From the NCBI RefSeq assembly GCF_003325375.1, contig NZ_CP030862.1, forward strand, positions 4,901,501 to 4,965,500: a stretch of DNA of 64,000 nucleotides, written 5' to 3'. The notes below the pieces were generated by a model. The model did no database searches. It was not told the origin of the DNA and was given only the letters and a program-made list of their open reading frames with translations. Shown here piece after piece: positions 1-8,274 of the stretch. The position numbers were made by a program, and so were the translations under genes. Numbering within the stretch: the first letter of the stretch is position 1; the number at the start of each line of letters is the position of its first letter. The stretch comes from Streptomyces globosus. GTDB taxonomy: Bacteria > Actinomycetota > Actinomycetes > Streptomycetales > Streptomycetaceae.

Positions 1-25
1 CATAGCCTCCCGCGCAGTGGGGAAG

Positions 26-53
26 AGGGGCGGTTCCGAGGGGAACCGCCCCT
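26..53. terminator. Strong hairpin terminator at left edge
   Basis: A perfect 12-bp inverted repeat (AGGGGCGGTTCC / GGAACCGCCCCT) with a 4-nt loop lies just upstream of the first gene. It probably ends transcription of a gene outside the window. There is no clear T-tract, which is usual for Streptomyces hairpin terminators. Confidence 0.6.
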
Positions 54-131
54 CCGTCGTGGGCTGTGGCAGCCGTCCCCGCAAGCCTTAGGCTGACCCA
101 CGTAGGCAAGGAACTTCGGAAGGAGACCTGG

Positions 132-1106
132 GTGATCGAGCTTGAGGGCGTGCCCGAGCTGATCGACCCGGTCATGGTGGCCGCGTTCGAGGGCTGGAAC
201 GACGCGGGCGACGCGGCGTCCGGTGCGGTCGCGCACTTGGACCGGGAGTGGAAGGGCGAGGTCTTCGCGGCGCTCGACGCAGAGGACTACTACGACTTCC
301 AGGTCAACCGGCCCACCGTGTGGCTGGACAACGGCGTCCGGAAGATCACATGGCCGACGACGCGGCTGTCCGTGGTGCGGATCGGCGGCGCCAAGCCGCG
401 CGACCTCGTACTCGTGCGGGGTATCGAGCCGTCCATGCGGTGGCGGTCGTTCTGCAACGAACTCCTCGGCTTCGCCCACGAGCTGGGCGTCGAGATGGTC
501 GTCATCCTCGGCGCCCTCCTGGGTGACACCCCGCACACCCGTCCGGTCCCCGTCAGCGGGGTCACCTCCGACCCCGACCTGGCCCGGACGATGCACCTGG
601 AGGAGACCAAGTACGAGGGCCCCACCGGCATCGTCGGCGTCCTCCAGGAAGCCTGCACGCACGCCGGGGTGCCCGCCGTGTCCCTGTGGGCGGCCGTCCC
701 CCACTACGTCTCCCAGCCGCCCAACCCGAAGGCCACGCTGGCCCTGCTGAACCGCCTCGAAGACCTCATCGACGTACGGATCCCGCTCGGCGAGCTGCCC
801 GAGGACGCGCGGGCCTGGCAGCTCGGGGTGGACCAGCTCGCCGCCGAGGACAGCGAGGTCGCCGAGTACGTCCAGACGCTGGAGGAGGCGCGGGACACGG
901 CCGACCTGCCGGAGGCGTCGGGGGACGCCATCGCCCGGGAGTTCGAACGCTACCTCCGCCGCCGGGACCCCTCGGCGGAGCCGGGCCCCGCGCCGGGCGG
1001 CGACGCGTCGTACCTCCGCGACCCCTCCCCGGGCCGCCCCCGCCCCCGCAGGTCCCCGGACCCGGAGGAAGACCCGGGCGAAACCCCGGATCCCCCCCAG
1101 CCGTAG
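132..1106 (+). CDS. parJ: PAC2-family protein, ParJ-like (ParA-interacting)
   Basis: This 324-residue protein belongs to the PAC2 (proteasome-assembly-chaperone-like) family. The conserved fold spans about residues 5-230 and includes an AFEGWNDAGDAAS segment near the start. The last 35 or so residues are a Pro/Arg/Asp-rich disordered tail. The GTG at 132 is chosen because GGAAGGAG lies about 6 nt upstream; an in-frame GTG at 66 lacks one. A PAC2 gene beside mshC matches S. coelicolor SCO1662 (ParJ), reported to bind ParA and affect its polymerisation during sporulation septation. The ParJ role is inferred from family and synteny. It is convergent with mshC. Confidence 0.8.
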   Translation: MIELEGVPELIDPVMVAAFEGWNDAGDAASGAVAHLDREWKGEVFAALDAEDYYDFQVNRPTVWLDNGVRKITWPTTRLSVVRIGGAKPRDLVLVRGIEPSMRWRSFCNELLGFAHELGVEMVVILGALLGDTPHTRPVPVSGVTSDPDLARTMHLEETKYEGPTGIVGVLQEACTHAGVPAVSLWAAVPHYVSQPPNPKATLALLNRLEDLIDVRIPLGELPEDARAWQLGVDQLAAEDSEVAEYVQTLEEARDTADLPEASGDAIAREFERYLRRRDPSAEPGPAPGGDASYLRDPSPGRPRPRRSPDPEEDPGETPDPPQP

Positions 1107-1235
1107 CCGCCGAGGCCGGGGGAACGGGCTCCGGCCGGGCTTCGGGGCCGCTGCGCGGAGCCGGTTCCCCTCCCCGCCCCTTCCCGAAACCGGGGGCGAA
1201 GCCCCCGGCCCCCGAAACGGGCGCTCCGCGCCCGT

Positions 1236-1322
1236 GCGCTCAAACGCCGCGCGGGCTTGATATACCCCCACCGGCACATCCAGCCCCGCCGGGCACTTCA
1301 GCCCCGCCGGCGTTTGAGGCGC
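1236..1322. repeat. Streptomyces-type intergenic inverted-repeat element
   Basis: Two arms, GCGCTCAAACGCCG (1236-1249) and CGGCGTTTGAGGCGC (1308-1322), form a long imperfect hairpin. The preceding stretch (about 1185-1235) is a GGGGGC...GCCCCC and GGGCGC...GCGCCC palindrome mosaic. From memory, this CAAACGCCG-type sequence is dispersed between genes in many Streptomyces genomes. No second copy was noticed in this window. Confidence 0.6.
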
Positions 1323-1355
1323 AGGGGCACGCGGGCAGCGTCCCCGGAACCAGCC

Positions 1356-1403
1356 GCGCCCCGACCCCCGCGGGCGCAGACGGCTTGGCGGGGGTCGGGG
1401 CGC
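1356..1403. terminator. Bidirectional terminator between parJ and mshC
   Basis: A perfect 15-bp stem (GCGCCCCGACCCCCG at 1356-1370 pairing with 1389-1403) has an 18-nt loop. It lies between two convergent genes, so it probably serves both strands. Confidence 0.75.
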
Positions 1404-1420
1404 GGCACGGCGCGGCGGGG

Positions 1421-2650
1421 TTACAGGGCTACGCCCAGGAGGGCGTCCACCGTGCGGGAGACCACGCCCGGAGCGGTGGTGTCGTCGCCGTCGGCGGCGT
1501 TCTGGGCATCGACCCAGCGGTCCACCGCGGCCAGCGCAGCCGGCGCGTCGAGGTCGTCGGCGAGGGCGGCCCGCACCTCCTCGACCAGGGCATCCGCCGG
1601 GAGGCCGTCCGGCCGGGACACGGCGGCACGCCACCGCGCGAGCCGCGCCTCCGCCTCGGCGAGGACCGCGTCCGTCCACTCCCAGTCCTCGCGGTAGTGG
1701 TGGGCAAGCAGCGCCAGCCGGATGGCCGCCGGGTCGACGCCTGCCCGCCGCAGCGCGGAGACGAAGACCAGGTTGCCCTTGGACTTCGACATCTTCTCGC
1801 CGTTCAGGGCGACCATCCCGGCGTGGACGTACGCCTTGGCCATCGGGAACTCGCCGGTGAGGACCTGCGCGTGCGAGGCGCCCATCTCGTGGTGCGGGAA
1901 CGCCAGGTCGGAGCCGCCGCCCTGGATGTCGAAGCCCATCCCGAGGTGGTCGAGCGCGATGGCGACGCACTCGATGTGCCAGCCGGGCCGGCCGGGGCCG
2001 AGCGAGGCGCCGTCCCAGCTGGGCTCGCCCGGGCGGGCGGCCATCCACAGCATGGGGTCGAGGGGGTTCTTCTTGCCGGGGCGGTCCGGGTCGCCTCCCC
2101 GTTCGGCGGACAGCAGCCGCATGGCTTCCGCGTCGAGGTGGGACACGCCGCCGAAGTGGGGGTCGGACTCCACGGAGAAGTAGACGTCGCCGTCCAGCTC
2201 GTACGCGGCGCCCGCGTCCCGCAGCCGTTCGACGAGGGGCACGATGCCCGGTATGGCCTCGACGGCGCCGATGTACTGCTGCGGCGGCAGGATCCGCAGC
2301 GCGGTCATGTCCTCGCGGAAGAGTGCCGTCTCGCGCTCCGCGAGCTCGGTCCAGTCGTGGCCGTCGCGCAGGGCCCGCTCCAGGAGGGGGTCGTCGACGT
2401 CGGTGACGTTCTGGACGTAGTGGACCTGGCGCTTGGTGTCGAGCCACACGCGCTGCACGAGGTCGAACGCGTTGTAGGTCGCCGCGTGACCGATGTGGGT
2501 CGCGTCGTACGGGGTGATGCCGCAGACGTAGATGCGGGCGACGGGACCGGGGTCGAGGGTGATCTTCCCCTGGGTCGCGGTGTCGTGGATCTGGAGGTCG
2601 CGGCCCTTGCCGGGCAGGGCGGGGACCTCAGAAGCGGGCCAGGCATGCAT
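1421..2650 (-). CDS. mshC: MshC, cysteine:glucosaminyl-inositol ligase (mycothiol)
   Basis: MshC performs the ATP-dependent ligation of L-cysteine to GlcN-Ins, the third step of mycothiol synthesis in the cytoplasm. The 409-residue length is normal for the family. A class I synthetase fold is evident: Cys43 starts the zinc site (CGITPYDAT), the HIGH motif follows at about 52-55, HIEC and FPHHE supply further ligands, and KMSKS lies near residue 289. On the coding strand TAGGCT ends 6 nt before the ATG and no Shine-Dalgarno is present, so the mRNA is probably leaderless. A repeated CTAACCGGAC (2660-2669 and 2684-2693) lies in the promoter. The next genes on this strand upstream are the kinase/DUF3090/phosphatase trio. 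Confidence 0.95.
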   Translation of the reverse strand: MHAWPASEVPALPGKGRDLQIHDTATQGKITLDPGPVARIYVCGITPYDATHIGHAATYNAFDLVQRVWLDTKRQVHYVQNVTDVDDPLLERALRDGHDWTELAERETALFREDMTALRILPPQQYIGAVEAIPGIVPLVERLRDAGAAYELDGDVYFSVESDPHFGGVSHLDAEAMRLLSAERGGDPDRPGKKNPLDPMLWMAARPGEPSWDGASLGPGRPGWHIECVAIALDHLGMGFDIQGGGSDLAFPHHEMGASHAQVLTGEFPMAKAYVHAGMVALNGEKMSKSKGNLVFVSALRRAGVDPAAIRLALLAHHYREDWEWTDAVLAEAEARLARWRAAVSRPDGLPADALVEEVRAALADDLDAPAALAAVDRWVDAQNAADGDDTTAPGVVSRTVDALLGVAL

Positions 2651-2760
2651 GTCTCGAGCCTAACCGGACGGGTGTTCCGGAAACTAACCGGACCAGCACT
2701 GTTGGCCGGATGACCGCTCTTGCGCTGTGGCCGGTTCTGTGCGTCCCCGGCAGTGCCGGT

Positions 2761-3600
2761 TCAGACCGGCGGCCACGGGATGGACGGCCACTGCCCGGAC
2801 GGCTCGGGGTGCACTCCGGTGCGCAGCAGACGGGCCACCCGGGCCCGTACGGCGGCCAGCTCGGCCGTGGTGATCAGTTCGGCCAGCCGGGTGGCGAGGG
2901 GCTCGCCGTCGGCGAGCTGCCGCTCCAGCCGGGCCAGGACCTCGCGGGCCTCGGCGGTCAGGGGCTCGCCGGCCCAGCCCCAGAGCAGGGTGCGCAGCTT
3001 GTCCTCGACGTGGAAGGTGACGCCGTGGTCGATGCCGTAGAGGCGGCCGCCGGGGGCGGGCAGCAGGTGGCCGCCCTTGCGGTCGCCGTTGTTGATCACG
3101 GCGTCGAGTACGGCGAGCCGCTGCAGCCGCGGGTCGTCGGCGTGCACGAGGAGGGCGGTGCGGCCCTCTCCGACCTCGGCGAGCGCGACCGGCTTCCAGC
3201 CGTCGCCCGCCTCCTCGCCCTCGACGAGGGCCAGCAGCCCGGCGGCGCCGGCGTCGGCGCCGCCGCTGCCGTCCTGCGCGGTGTCGGGCCCGGCGGCGTC
3301 GATCCACTGCTGGACCATGCCCTCCCCGTACGGCCCGTCCCGCAGCACGGTCGGCGGGACGAGGCCCCAGCCGGTGGCCTCGGAGACCAGGTAGGCGGCG
3401 ACCTCGCGGCGCGCCAGGTTGCCGTCGGGGAAGTCCCACAGGGGGCGCTCCCCCTTGACCGGCTTGTAGACGCAGTCGGTGCGGGCTCCGCCGCGGGCGG
3501 CGGTGCACAGCAGGACGGCGTTCGACGCGCCGGGGATCCGCCCGACGACGGTCAGCTCGCCCTCGGCGAGCAGTTTCTCCACCTCCCCCGCGGTGTTCAC
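2761..3600 (-). CDS. PI3/PI4-kinase-like protein (SCO1664 family)
   Basis: This 279-residue protein has the layout of an atypical PI3/4-kinase-like fold. It shows an ATP-site lysine in VYKP (Lys46), an alpha-C-like glutamate (LARREVAAY), a catalytic-loop analogue at 166-175 (D...NNGDRK) and a metal-binding DHG at 191-193 in place of DFG. The substrate is unknown, and it could be a small molecule or a protein. The GTG at 3600 overlaps the stop of the DUF3090 gene by 4 bp (GTGA), showing translational coupling. It is the last gene of a trio read phosphatase, DUF3090, kinase. From memory, mycobacteria keep the same trio near mshC (Rv2133c-Rv2135c region). Confidence 0.8.
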   Translation of the reverse strand: MNTAGEVEKLLAEGELTVVGRIPGASNAVLLCTAARGGARTDCVYKPVKGERPLWDFPDGNLARREVAAYLVSEATGWGLVPPTVLRDGPYGEGMVQQWIDAAGPDTAQDGSGGADAGAAGLLALVEGEEAGDGWKPVALAEVGEGRTALLVHADDPRLQRLAVLDAVINNGDRKGGHLLPAPGGRLYGIDHGVTFHVEDKLRTLLWGWAGEPLTAEAREVLARLERQLADGEPLATRLAELITTAELAAVRARVARLLRTGVHPEPSGQWPSIPWPPV

Positions 3601-4187
3601 ACCTGGCGCCGGTAGCCGTTCTGGCGGGGGCACACGTGGCCCTCGGGGTCCAGGGGCAGGCTGCACAGCGGGCACGGCGGCCGGCCGGCGTTGACGACGT
3701 CGAGGGCGCGCTTGGCGAAGGCCCGGGCCTGGGCTCCGGTGAGGCGGACCCGCAGCATGGGCGGGCCGTTCTCCTCGTCCTGGAGGAGCCGCTCCTCCGC
3801 CTCGGCGAGGTCCTCCTCGGAGTCGGCGTCGAGTTCGACGAGCGCCTGCGCTTCGACGATCATGCGCTGTTCCTCGCCGTCCCAGGCCAGGGCCATGGTG
3901 CCGACGCGGAACTCCTCGTCGACGGGGACGTCGAGGGGCGCGGTGTCAGCGGCCTCGGCGGGCGCGACGGCCGGGACGGCGGCGTTGCCGCCGCTGCGCC
4001 GCACGACCTCGTCCAGCAGTTCGTCCATCCGCTCCGCGAGCGCCGCCACCTGGGTCTTCTCCAGGGAGACGCTGGTGATGCGGGGGCCGGCGGAGGCCTG
4101 CAGGAAGAACGTACGGCGCCCCGGCAGACCGACCGTGCCGGCCACGAAGCGGTCCGGCGGGTCGTAGAGGAACACCTGACGGGGCAC
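3597..4187 (-). CDS. DUF3090 family zinc-ribbon protein
   Basis: This 196-residue actinobacterial protein has unknown function. The N-terminus (RQVFLYDPPDRFVAGT) is characteristic of DUF3090. The C-terminus carries a CPLC motif and a later HVC, likely a small zinc-binding knuckle. The middle is acidic. The GTG at 4187 is chosen over an ATG 66 nt upstream because GGAG precedes it at a suitable distance and family members start at this point. It is coupled by a GTGA overlap to the kinase-like gene, which suggests the two products act together. Confidence 0.85.
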   Translation of the reverse strand: MPRQVFLYDPPDRFVAGTVGLPGRRTFFLQASAGPRITSVSLEKTQVAALAERMDELLDEVVRRSGGNAAVPAVAPAEAADTAPLDVPVDEEFRVGTMALAWDGEEQRMIVEAQALVELDADSEEDLAEAEERLLQDEENGPPMLRVRLTGAQARAFAKRALDVVNAGRPPCPLCSLPLDPEGHVCPRQNGYRRQV

Positions 4188-4274
4188 GTCCAGTCTCCAA
4201 GTCTCTGCTGCGGGGGCGTCGGCGGGGCGTGGCCGCGCCGCGGGGTGGCCCATCCACCCTACTGCGCCGTTCGA

Positions 4275-5012
4275 TCACGCCGCGCCCGCACCGCCTCCCA
4301 CGACCGCGTTCCCGCCGTCCTCGGTGGCGGCTTCGAAGGTCTCGGTCTCGGACGCGGCGGGGTCGGGTGCGCGGGCGGGGCGCGGCGCCAGGGAGGCGAA
4401 GTCGCCGGTGTCGCCGAGCCGGAGCAGGAACGGGCGGGTCGGCGTGTAGCGGACGGCGGTGACGGAGCAGGGGTCGACGTGGATGCGCTGGAAGAGGTCC
4501 AGGTGCATGCCGAGGGCGTCGGCGACGACGGACTTGATGATGTCGCCGTGCGAGCACATGAGGAAGACGGCGTCGGCGCCGTGCTCCTCCTCGACGCGGG
4601 CGTTCCAGTCGCGTACGGCGTCGACGGCGCGCGCCTGCATCGCCCGCATGGACTCGCCGCCGGGGAAGGCCGCGGCGGAGGGATGCTGTTGCACGATCTT
4701 CATCAGGGGTTCTTCGGCGAGTTCGGCGAGTCTGCGGTTCGACCAGTCGCCGTAGTGGCATTCGCCGATCCGCTCGTCGGTGTGCAGCGGCAGGTCGGGG
4801 CGCGCGGCGAGCAGGGGCTCCAGGGTCTCCCGGCAGCGCTGGAGCGGGCTCGTGACGGCCGCGGCGAGCGGTACGCCGGCGAGCCGTGCGGGCAGCGCGC
4901 GCGCCTGCTCCGCGCCGCGCTCGTCGAGGCCGACGCCCGGGGTCCATCCGGCGAGCAGCCCTGCGGTGTTGGCGGTGGACCGCCCGTGTCGTACGAGGAT
5001 CAGCGTGGCCAT
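4275..5012 (-). CDS. Histidine phosphatase (MSMEG_4193-like phosphomutase family)
   Basis: This 245-residue branch-1 histidine phosphatase has the phosphohistidine motif LVRHGRST with His9, a GECHYGDW acid region near residue 85 and the second histidine in MCSHGD near 153. It would hydrolyse a phosphomonoester; the substrate is unknown. The ATG at 5012 has TAGGCT ending 7 nt upstream and no Shine-Dalgarno, so transcription is probably leaderless. That hexamer is part of a 13-bp inverted repeat (5021-5066). The kinase-like and DUF3090 genes lie downstream on the same strand, so the set pairs a kinase fold with a phosphatase. Confidence 0.85.
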   Translation of the reverse strand: MATLILVRHGRSTANTAGLLAGWTPGVGLDERGAEQARALPARLAGVPLAAAVTSPLQRCRETLEPLLAARPDLPLHTDERIGECHYGDWSNRRLAELAEEPLMKIVQQHPSAAAFPGGESMRAMQARAVDAVRDWNARVEEEHGADAVFLMCSHGDIIKSVVADALGMHLDLFQRIHVDPCSVTAVRYTPTRPFLLRLGDTGDFASLAPRPARAPDPAASETETFEAATEDGGNAVVGGGAGAA

Positions 5013-5020
5013 GGGCGCAA

Positions 5021-5066
5021 GCCTAGTGCTGTGGCCGGGAAGGTTCACCGGGTCACAGCACTAGGC
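5021..5066. repeat. Perfect 13-bp inverted repeat overlapping a promoter
   Basis: GCCTAGTGCTGTG (5021-5033) and CACAGCACTAGGC (5054-5066) are perfect arms around a 20-nt spacer. The element contains the probable -10 hexamer of the phosphatase gene and ends only 9 nt from its ATG. It could be an operator, a terminator for the ferritin-like gene upstream, or a small dispersed palindromic element. Confidence 0.7.
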
Positions 5067-5131
5067 GGCGGCGCGCGGTGCGGACACCGGGAGTTGGGGG
5101 ACAGGGGCCGCGCGGTGTGCGCGGGCGGCCG

Positions 5132-5911
5132 CTACGCCGGTGCCGGGGCGGGGCTGCCGAGGGCGTCGAGGCGTTCCGGGATACGGAGGGCGACCATGCG
5201 GTGCCAGCCGGCGAACCGCTCGTACGCGTACACGGTGTGGATGCCGGCGGCGAGGGCGGCCGACTTGGCGGCGGGCCAGCGCAGCAGCCGCCCCATGTGG
5301 TCCATGACGGCGAGGCTGACGTCGCGGTAGACGGCGATCTCGGCGTGGGCGCTCTGGCGCAGGACGCGCTGGATGGTGCGGCCGTGGCCGCGGCGGGCGA
5401 GGCGCAGCAGATCCTCGTGGCAGTAGGCCAGGTGGTTGTCCTCGTCGCGGCTGATCATGCGGACGGCCCTGCCGACCTCGGGGTGGTCGCCGAAGTGCCG
5501 GACGAGCAGGGCCATCTGCTCGGCGGCCCGCTGTTCGGTGACGCGGCTGTGCACGAGGTAGACGACGATGTCCTGCTCGGTGAGCGGCTCGTCGGCGCGC
5601 AGCCTGGCGTGGGCGAGGCCGATGCCGCGCCGCTCCAGCAGCATCGTGTAGTCGGTCTCGGGCGGGACGGGGACGGGCGGCAGTCCGCGTCTGCGGAGCA
5701 GGGCCCGGAAGATGCGGCCGTGCTTGTCCTCGTCGGCGCCGTGGCGGGCGGCCTTGGGGGCGAGGTCGCGCAGGCCGTCGGGGACGAGGGCGGCGATGCG
5801 GGCGTTCTCCCAGCCGCCCTGGGCTTCGCCGCCGGCGGCGATGGAGCAGAAAAGCCGGAAGGAGTCCTCGTCGTCGAGGATCTCCTGGAACAGGCTGCGG
5901 GCCGAGAGCAT
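5132..5911 (-). CDS. Ferritin-like di-iron-type protein
   Basis: This 259-residue, mostly helical protein has ferritin-like metal-ligand patterns: an early Glu in SIAAGGEAQGGWEN, ADEDKHG, VTEQRAAEQ and RDEDNH, spaced as in a four-helix di-iron bundle. It may bind iron or act as a di-iron oxidase or oxygenase; no substrate can be read from the sequence. The ATG at 5911 is chosen because the conserved region begins there. Upstream in-frame codons (to 6076) are Pro/Arg-rich filler. Confidence 0.65.
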   Translation of the reverse strand: MLSARSLFQEILDDEDSFRLFCSIAAGGEAQGGWENARIAALVPDGLRDLAPKAARHGADEDKHGRIFRALLRRRGLPPVPVPPETDYTMLLERRGIGLAHARLRADEPLTEQDIVVYLVHSRVTEQRAAEQMALLVRHFGDHPEVGRAVRMISRDEDNHLAYCHEDLLRLARRGHGRTIQRVLRQSAHAEIAVYRDVSLAVMDHMGRLLRWPAAKSAALAAGIHTVYAYERFAGWHRMVALRIPERLDALGSPAPAPA

Positions 5912-6131
5912 GCTCCGAGTCAACGGCGGGCCCCGCGGGCGGGCAACCGCGGGGATGTTCCCGTTCCTCCGTTCGGGCGACGGCGGGGGCGGCCGGGACA
6001 TGCGTAACCCCGGGGGTGCCGCGCGCGTTGTTGCGGGTGTCGGCCGTGGCGGGGAAGACCCCCGAGCCCCCACCACGGCCGCAGGCTTCCGGGCCCCGGA
6101 TCCCTCCGGGGCCCTCCCCTTGTGCCGTCCG

Positions 6132-7181
6132 TCAGGCGAGGCCGGCGTGCTCCAGGGCCCGGGTGCCGGCGCGGAGGGCGGTGAGCCGCTCCTCCAGGGT
6201 GAATCCGGCCGGGGCGAGGGTCAGGGTGGTGACGCCGGCCTCGGCGTAGGCCCGCATGCCGTCCGCGATGCGCTCGACGGAGCCGAGCAGGGTGGTGGAG
6301 TCGATGAGGGAGTGCGGGACGGCGGCGGCCGCTCCCGCCTTGTCGCCGGCCAGGTACTTGTCCTGGATCTCCGCGGCCTCCTTCTCGTATCCCATGCGCT
6401 GCGCGAGCTGGTTGTAGAAGTTCTGCTTCCGGCTGCCCATGCCGCCCACGTAGAGGGCGGTGTAGGGGCGGAACATGTCGGCGAGGCCGGGTACGTCGTC
6501 GCCGACGGCGAGCGGGACGGTCGGGCAGACGTCGAAGCCGTCCATGCCGAGGCCGGCCTTCTCGCGGCCGGCCCGGATGTGGCGCAGCGCGGTGGCCTCC
6601 AGGTGTTCGGCCGCGGGGAAGATCAGCAGGGCGCCGTCGGCGATCTCGCCGGTCTGCTCCAGGTTCTTCGGGCCGATGGCGGCGATGTAGAGGGGGATGC
6701 GCTCGCGCTCGGGGTGCACGGTGAGCTTGATCGGCTTGCCGGGGCCGCCCGGCAGGGGCAGGGTCCAGTGCTCGCCCTCGTAGGAGAGGCGCTCGCGGGT
6801 CATGGCCTTGCGGACGATCTCGACGTACTCGCGGGTGCGGGCGAGCGGCTTGTCGAACTTCACGCCGTACCAGCCCTCGGAGACCTGCGGGCCGGAGACG
6901 CCGAGGCCGAGGCGGAAGCGGCCCTTGGTGAGGGAGTCGAGGGTGGCGGCGGTCATCGCGGTCATCGCGGGCTGGCGGGCCGGGATCTGCATGATCGCGG
7001 AGCCGACGTCGATGCGCTCGGTCTGGGCGGCGACCCAGGACAGGACGGTGGGGGCGTCGGAGCCGTACGCCTCGGCGGCCCAGCAGACGTCGTAGCCGAG
7101 GCGGTCCGCCTCCTGGGCCACCGCGAGGTTGTCCGCGTCCATGCCGGCGCCCCAGTAGCCGAGATTGATGCCGAGCCGCAT
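6132..7181 (-). CDS. LLM-class F420-dependent oxidoreductase
   Basis: This 349-residue TIM-barrel protein belongs to the luciferase-like monooxygenase superfamily. The N-terminus MRLGINLGYWGAG and the segment RLGLGVSGPQVSEGWYG are typical of F420-dependent members in actinobacteria. It would use reduced F420 for hydride transfer on an unknown substrate. The ATG at 7181 has AAGGGGA upstream at good spacing. It diverges from the aldo/keto reductase gene across about 100 bp containing TACCGATCAGTAACG, a possible regulator site. Confidence 0.85.
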   Translation of the reverse strand: MRLGINLGYWGAGMDADNLAVAQEADRLGYDVCWAAEAYGSDAPTVLSWVAAQTERIDVGSAIMQIPARQPAMTAMTAATLDSLTKGRFRLGLGVSGPQVSEGWYGVKFDKPLARTREYVEIVRKAMTRERLSYEGEHWTLPLPGGPGKPIKLTVHPERERIPLYIAAIGPKNLEQTGEIADGALLIFPAAEHLEATALRHIRAGREKAGLGMDGFDVCPTVPLAVGDDVPGLADMFRPYTALYVGGMGSRKQNFYNQLAQRMGYEKEAAEIQDKYLAGDKAGAAAAVPHSLIDSTTLLGSVERIADGMRAYAEAGVTTLTLAPAGFTLEERLTALRAGTRALEHAGLA

Positions 7182-7281
7182 GTGTCGTCCCCTTACCGGT
7201 GTACCGATCAGTAACGTTGGTCTGGGCGGACTGTAGCGCGCCAGGGTCCGCCGCGTCAGTGCCCCAGTAGTCTCAGCGCTC

Positions 7282-8274
7282 ATGGAGCAGAGGCATCTCG
7301 GCCGCACCGGCCTGCGCGTGTCCCGGATCGGCCTCGGCACCCTGACGTGGGGCCGTTCCGAGGACGGGCCGGACGAGGCGGGCGCCGCGGAGCAGTTGAA
7401 GGCGTTCTGGGAGGCGGGCGGCACGCTCGTCGACACCGCCGACGTGTACGGCGGCGGCGAGGCCGAGTACCTGCTGGGCCGGCTGGTGGGCTCGGTCGTG
7501 CCGCGCCGGGACCTCGTCATCGCGACGAAGGCGGGCAGCGTGCCCGACCCCGACCGGCGCTTCGACGGCTCGCGCGGGCACCTGCTGGCCGCGCTGGACG
7601 ACTCCCTGGAACGCCTCGGCACGGACCATGTCGACCTGTGGCAGGTCCACGCCTTCGACCCGGCGACGCCGCTGGAGGAGACGCTGCAGGCCCTGGACCA
7701 GGCCGTGGGCAGCGGGCGCGCCCGGTACGCCGGGGTGTCGAACTTCAGCGGCTGGCAGCTGGCCAAGGCGGCCACCTGGCAGCTGGCGGCGCCGGGCGGG
7801 CGGACCCGGCTGGCGAGCACGCAGATGGAGTACTCGCTGCTCCAGCGGGGCGTGGAGCGGGAGGTGCTGCCCGCGGCCCGCGACCTGGGTGTCGGGCTGC
7901 TGCCGTCCTCGCCGCTGGGTCGGGGGGTCCTGACGGGCAAGTACCGGACGGGCACCCCGGCCGACTCGCGGGGCGCGTCCCCGGCCATGGCGGGCTTCGT
8001 CGAGCCGTACCTCGACGAGGGGGCGGCCGGCATCGTGGACGCCGTGGCGACGGCCGCGCACGGTCTGGCGGTGACGCCGCTGCAGGTCGCGCTGGCGTGG
8101 GTGCGGGACCGGCCGGGGGTGGTCGCGCCGGTCGTCGGCGCGCGGACGTCCGCGCAGCTCGCGGAGGCCCTGTCGGTGGAGGAGCTTACGCTTCCGGAGG
8201 AGATCTGCCGGGCGCTGGACGACGTGTCGGCGCCGGTGCACCGCTACCCCGACCAGGACTGGAGCACGCTGTGA
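7282..8274 (+). CDS. Aldo/keto reductase
   Basis: This 330-residue NADPH-dependent (beta/alpha)8 reductase has a visible tetrad: Asp51, Tyr56 (DTADVYGGG), Lys83 (ATKAGS) and His123 (QVHAFD). It reduces aldehydes or ketones; the substrate is not evident. TAGTCT ends 8 nt before the ATG, so the message may be leaderless. The stop overlaps the next gene's GTG (GTGA, 8271-8274), so the RecD-like gene is probably translated from the same message. Confidence 0.9.
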   Translation: MEQRHLGRTGLRVSRIGLGTLTWGRSEDGPDEAGAAEQLKAFWEAGGTLVDTADVYGGGEAEYLLGRLVGSVVPRRDLVIATKAGSVPDPDRRFDGSRGHLLAALDDSLERLGTDHVDLWQVHAFDPATPLEETLQALDQAVGSGRARYAGVSNFSGWQLAKAATWQLAAPGGRTRLASTQMEYSLLQRGVEREVLPAARDLGVGLLPSSPLGRGVLTGKYRTGTPADSRGASPAMAGFVEPYLDEGAAGIVDAVATAAHGLAVTPLQVALAWVRDRPGVVAPVVGARTSAQLAEALSVEELTLPEEICRALDDVSAPVHRYPDQDWSTL

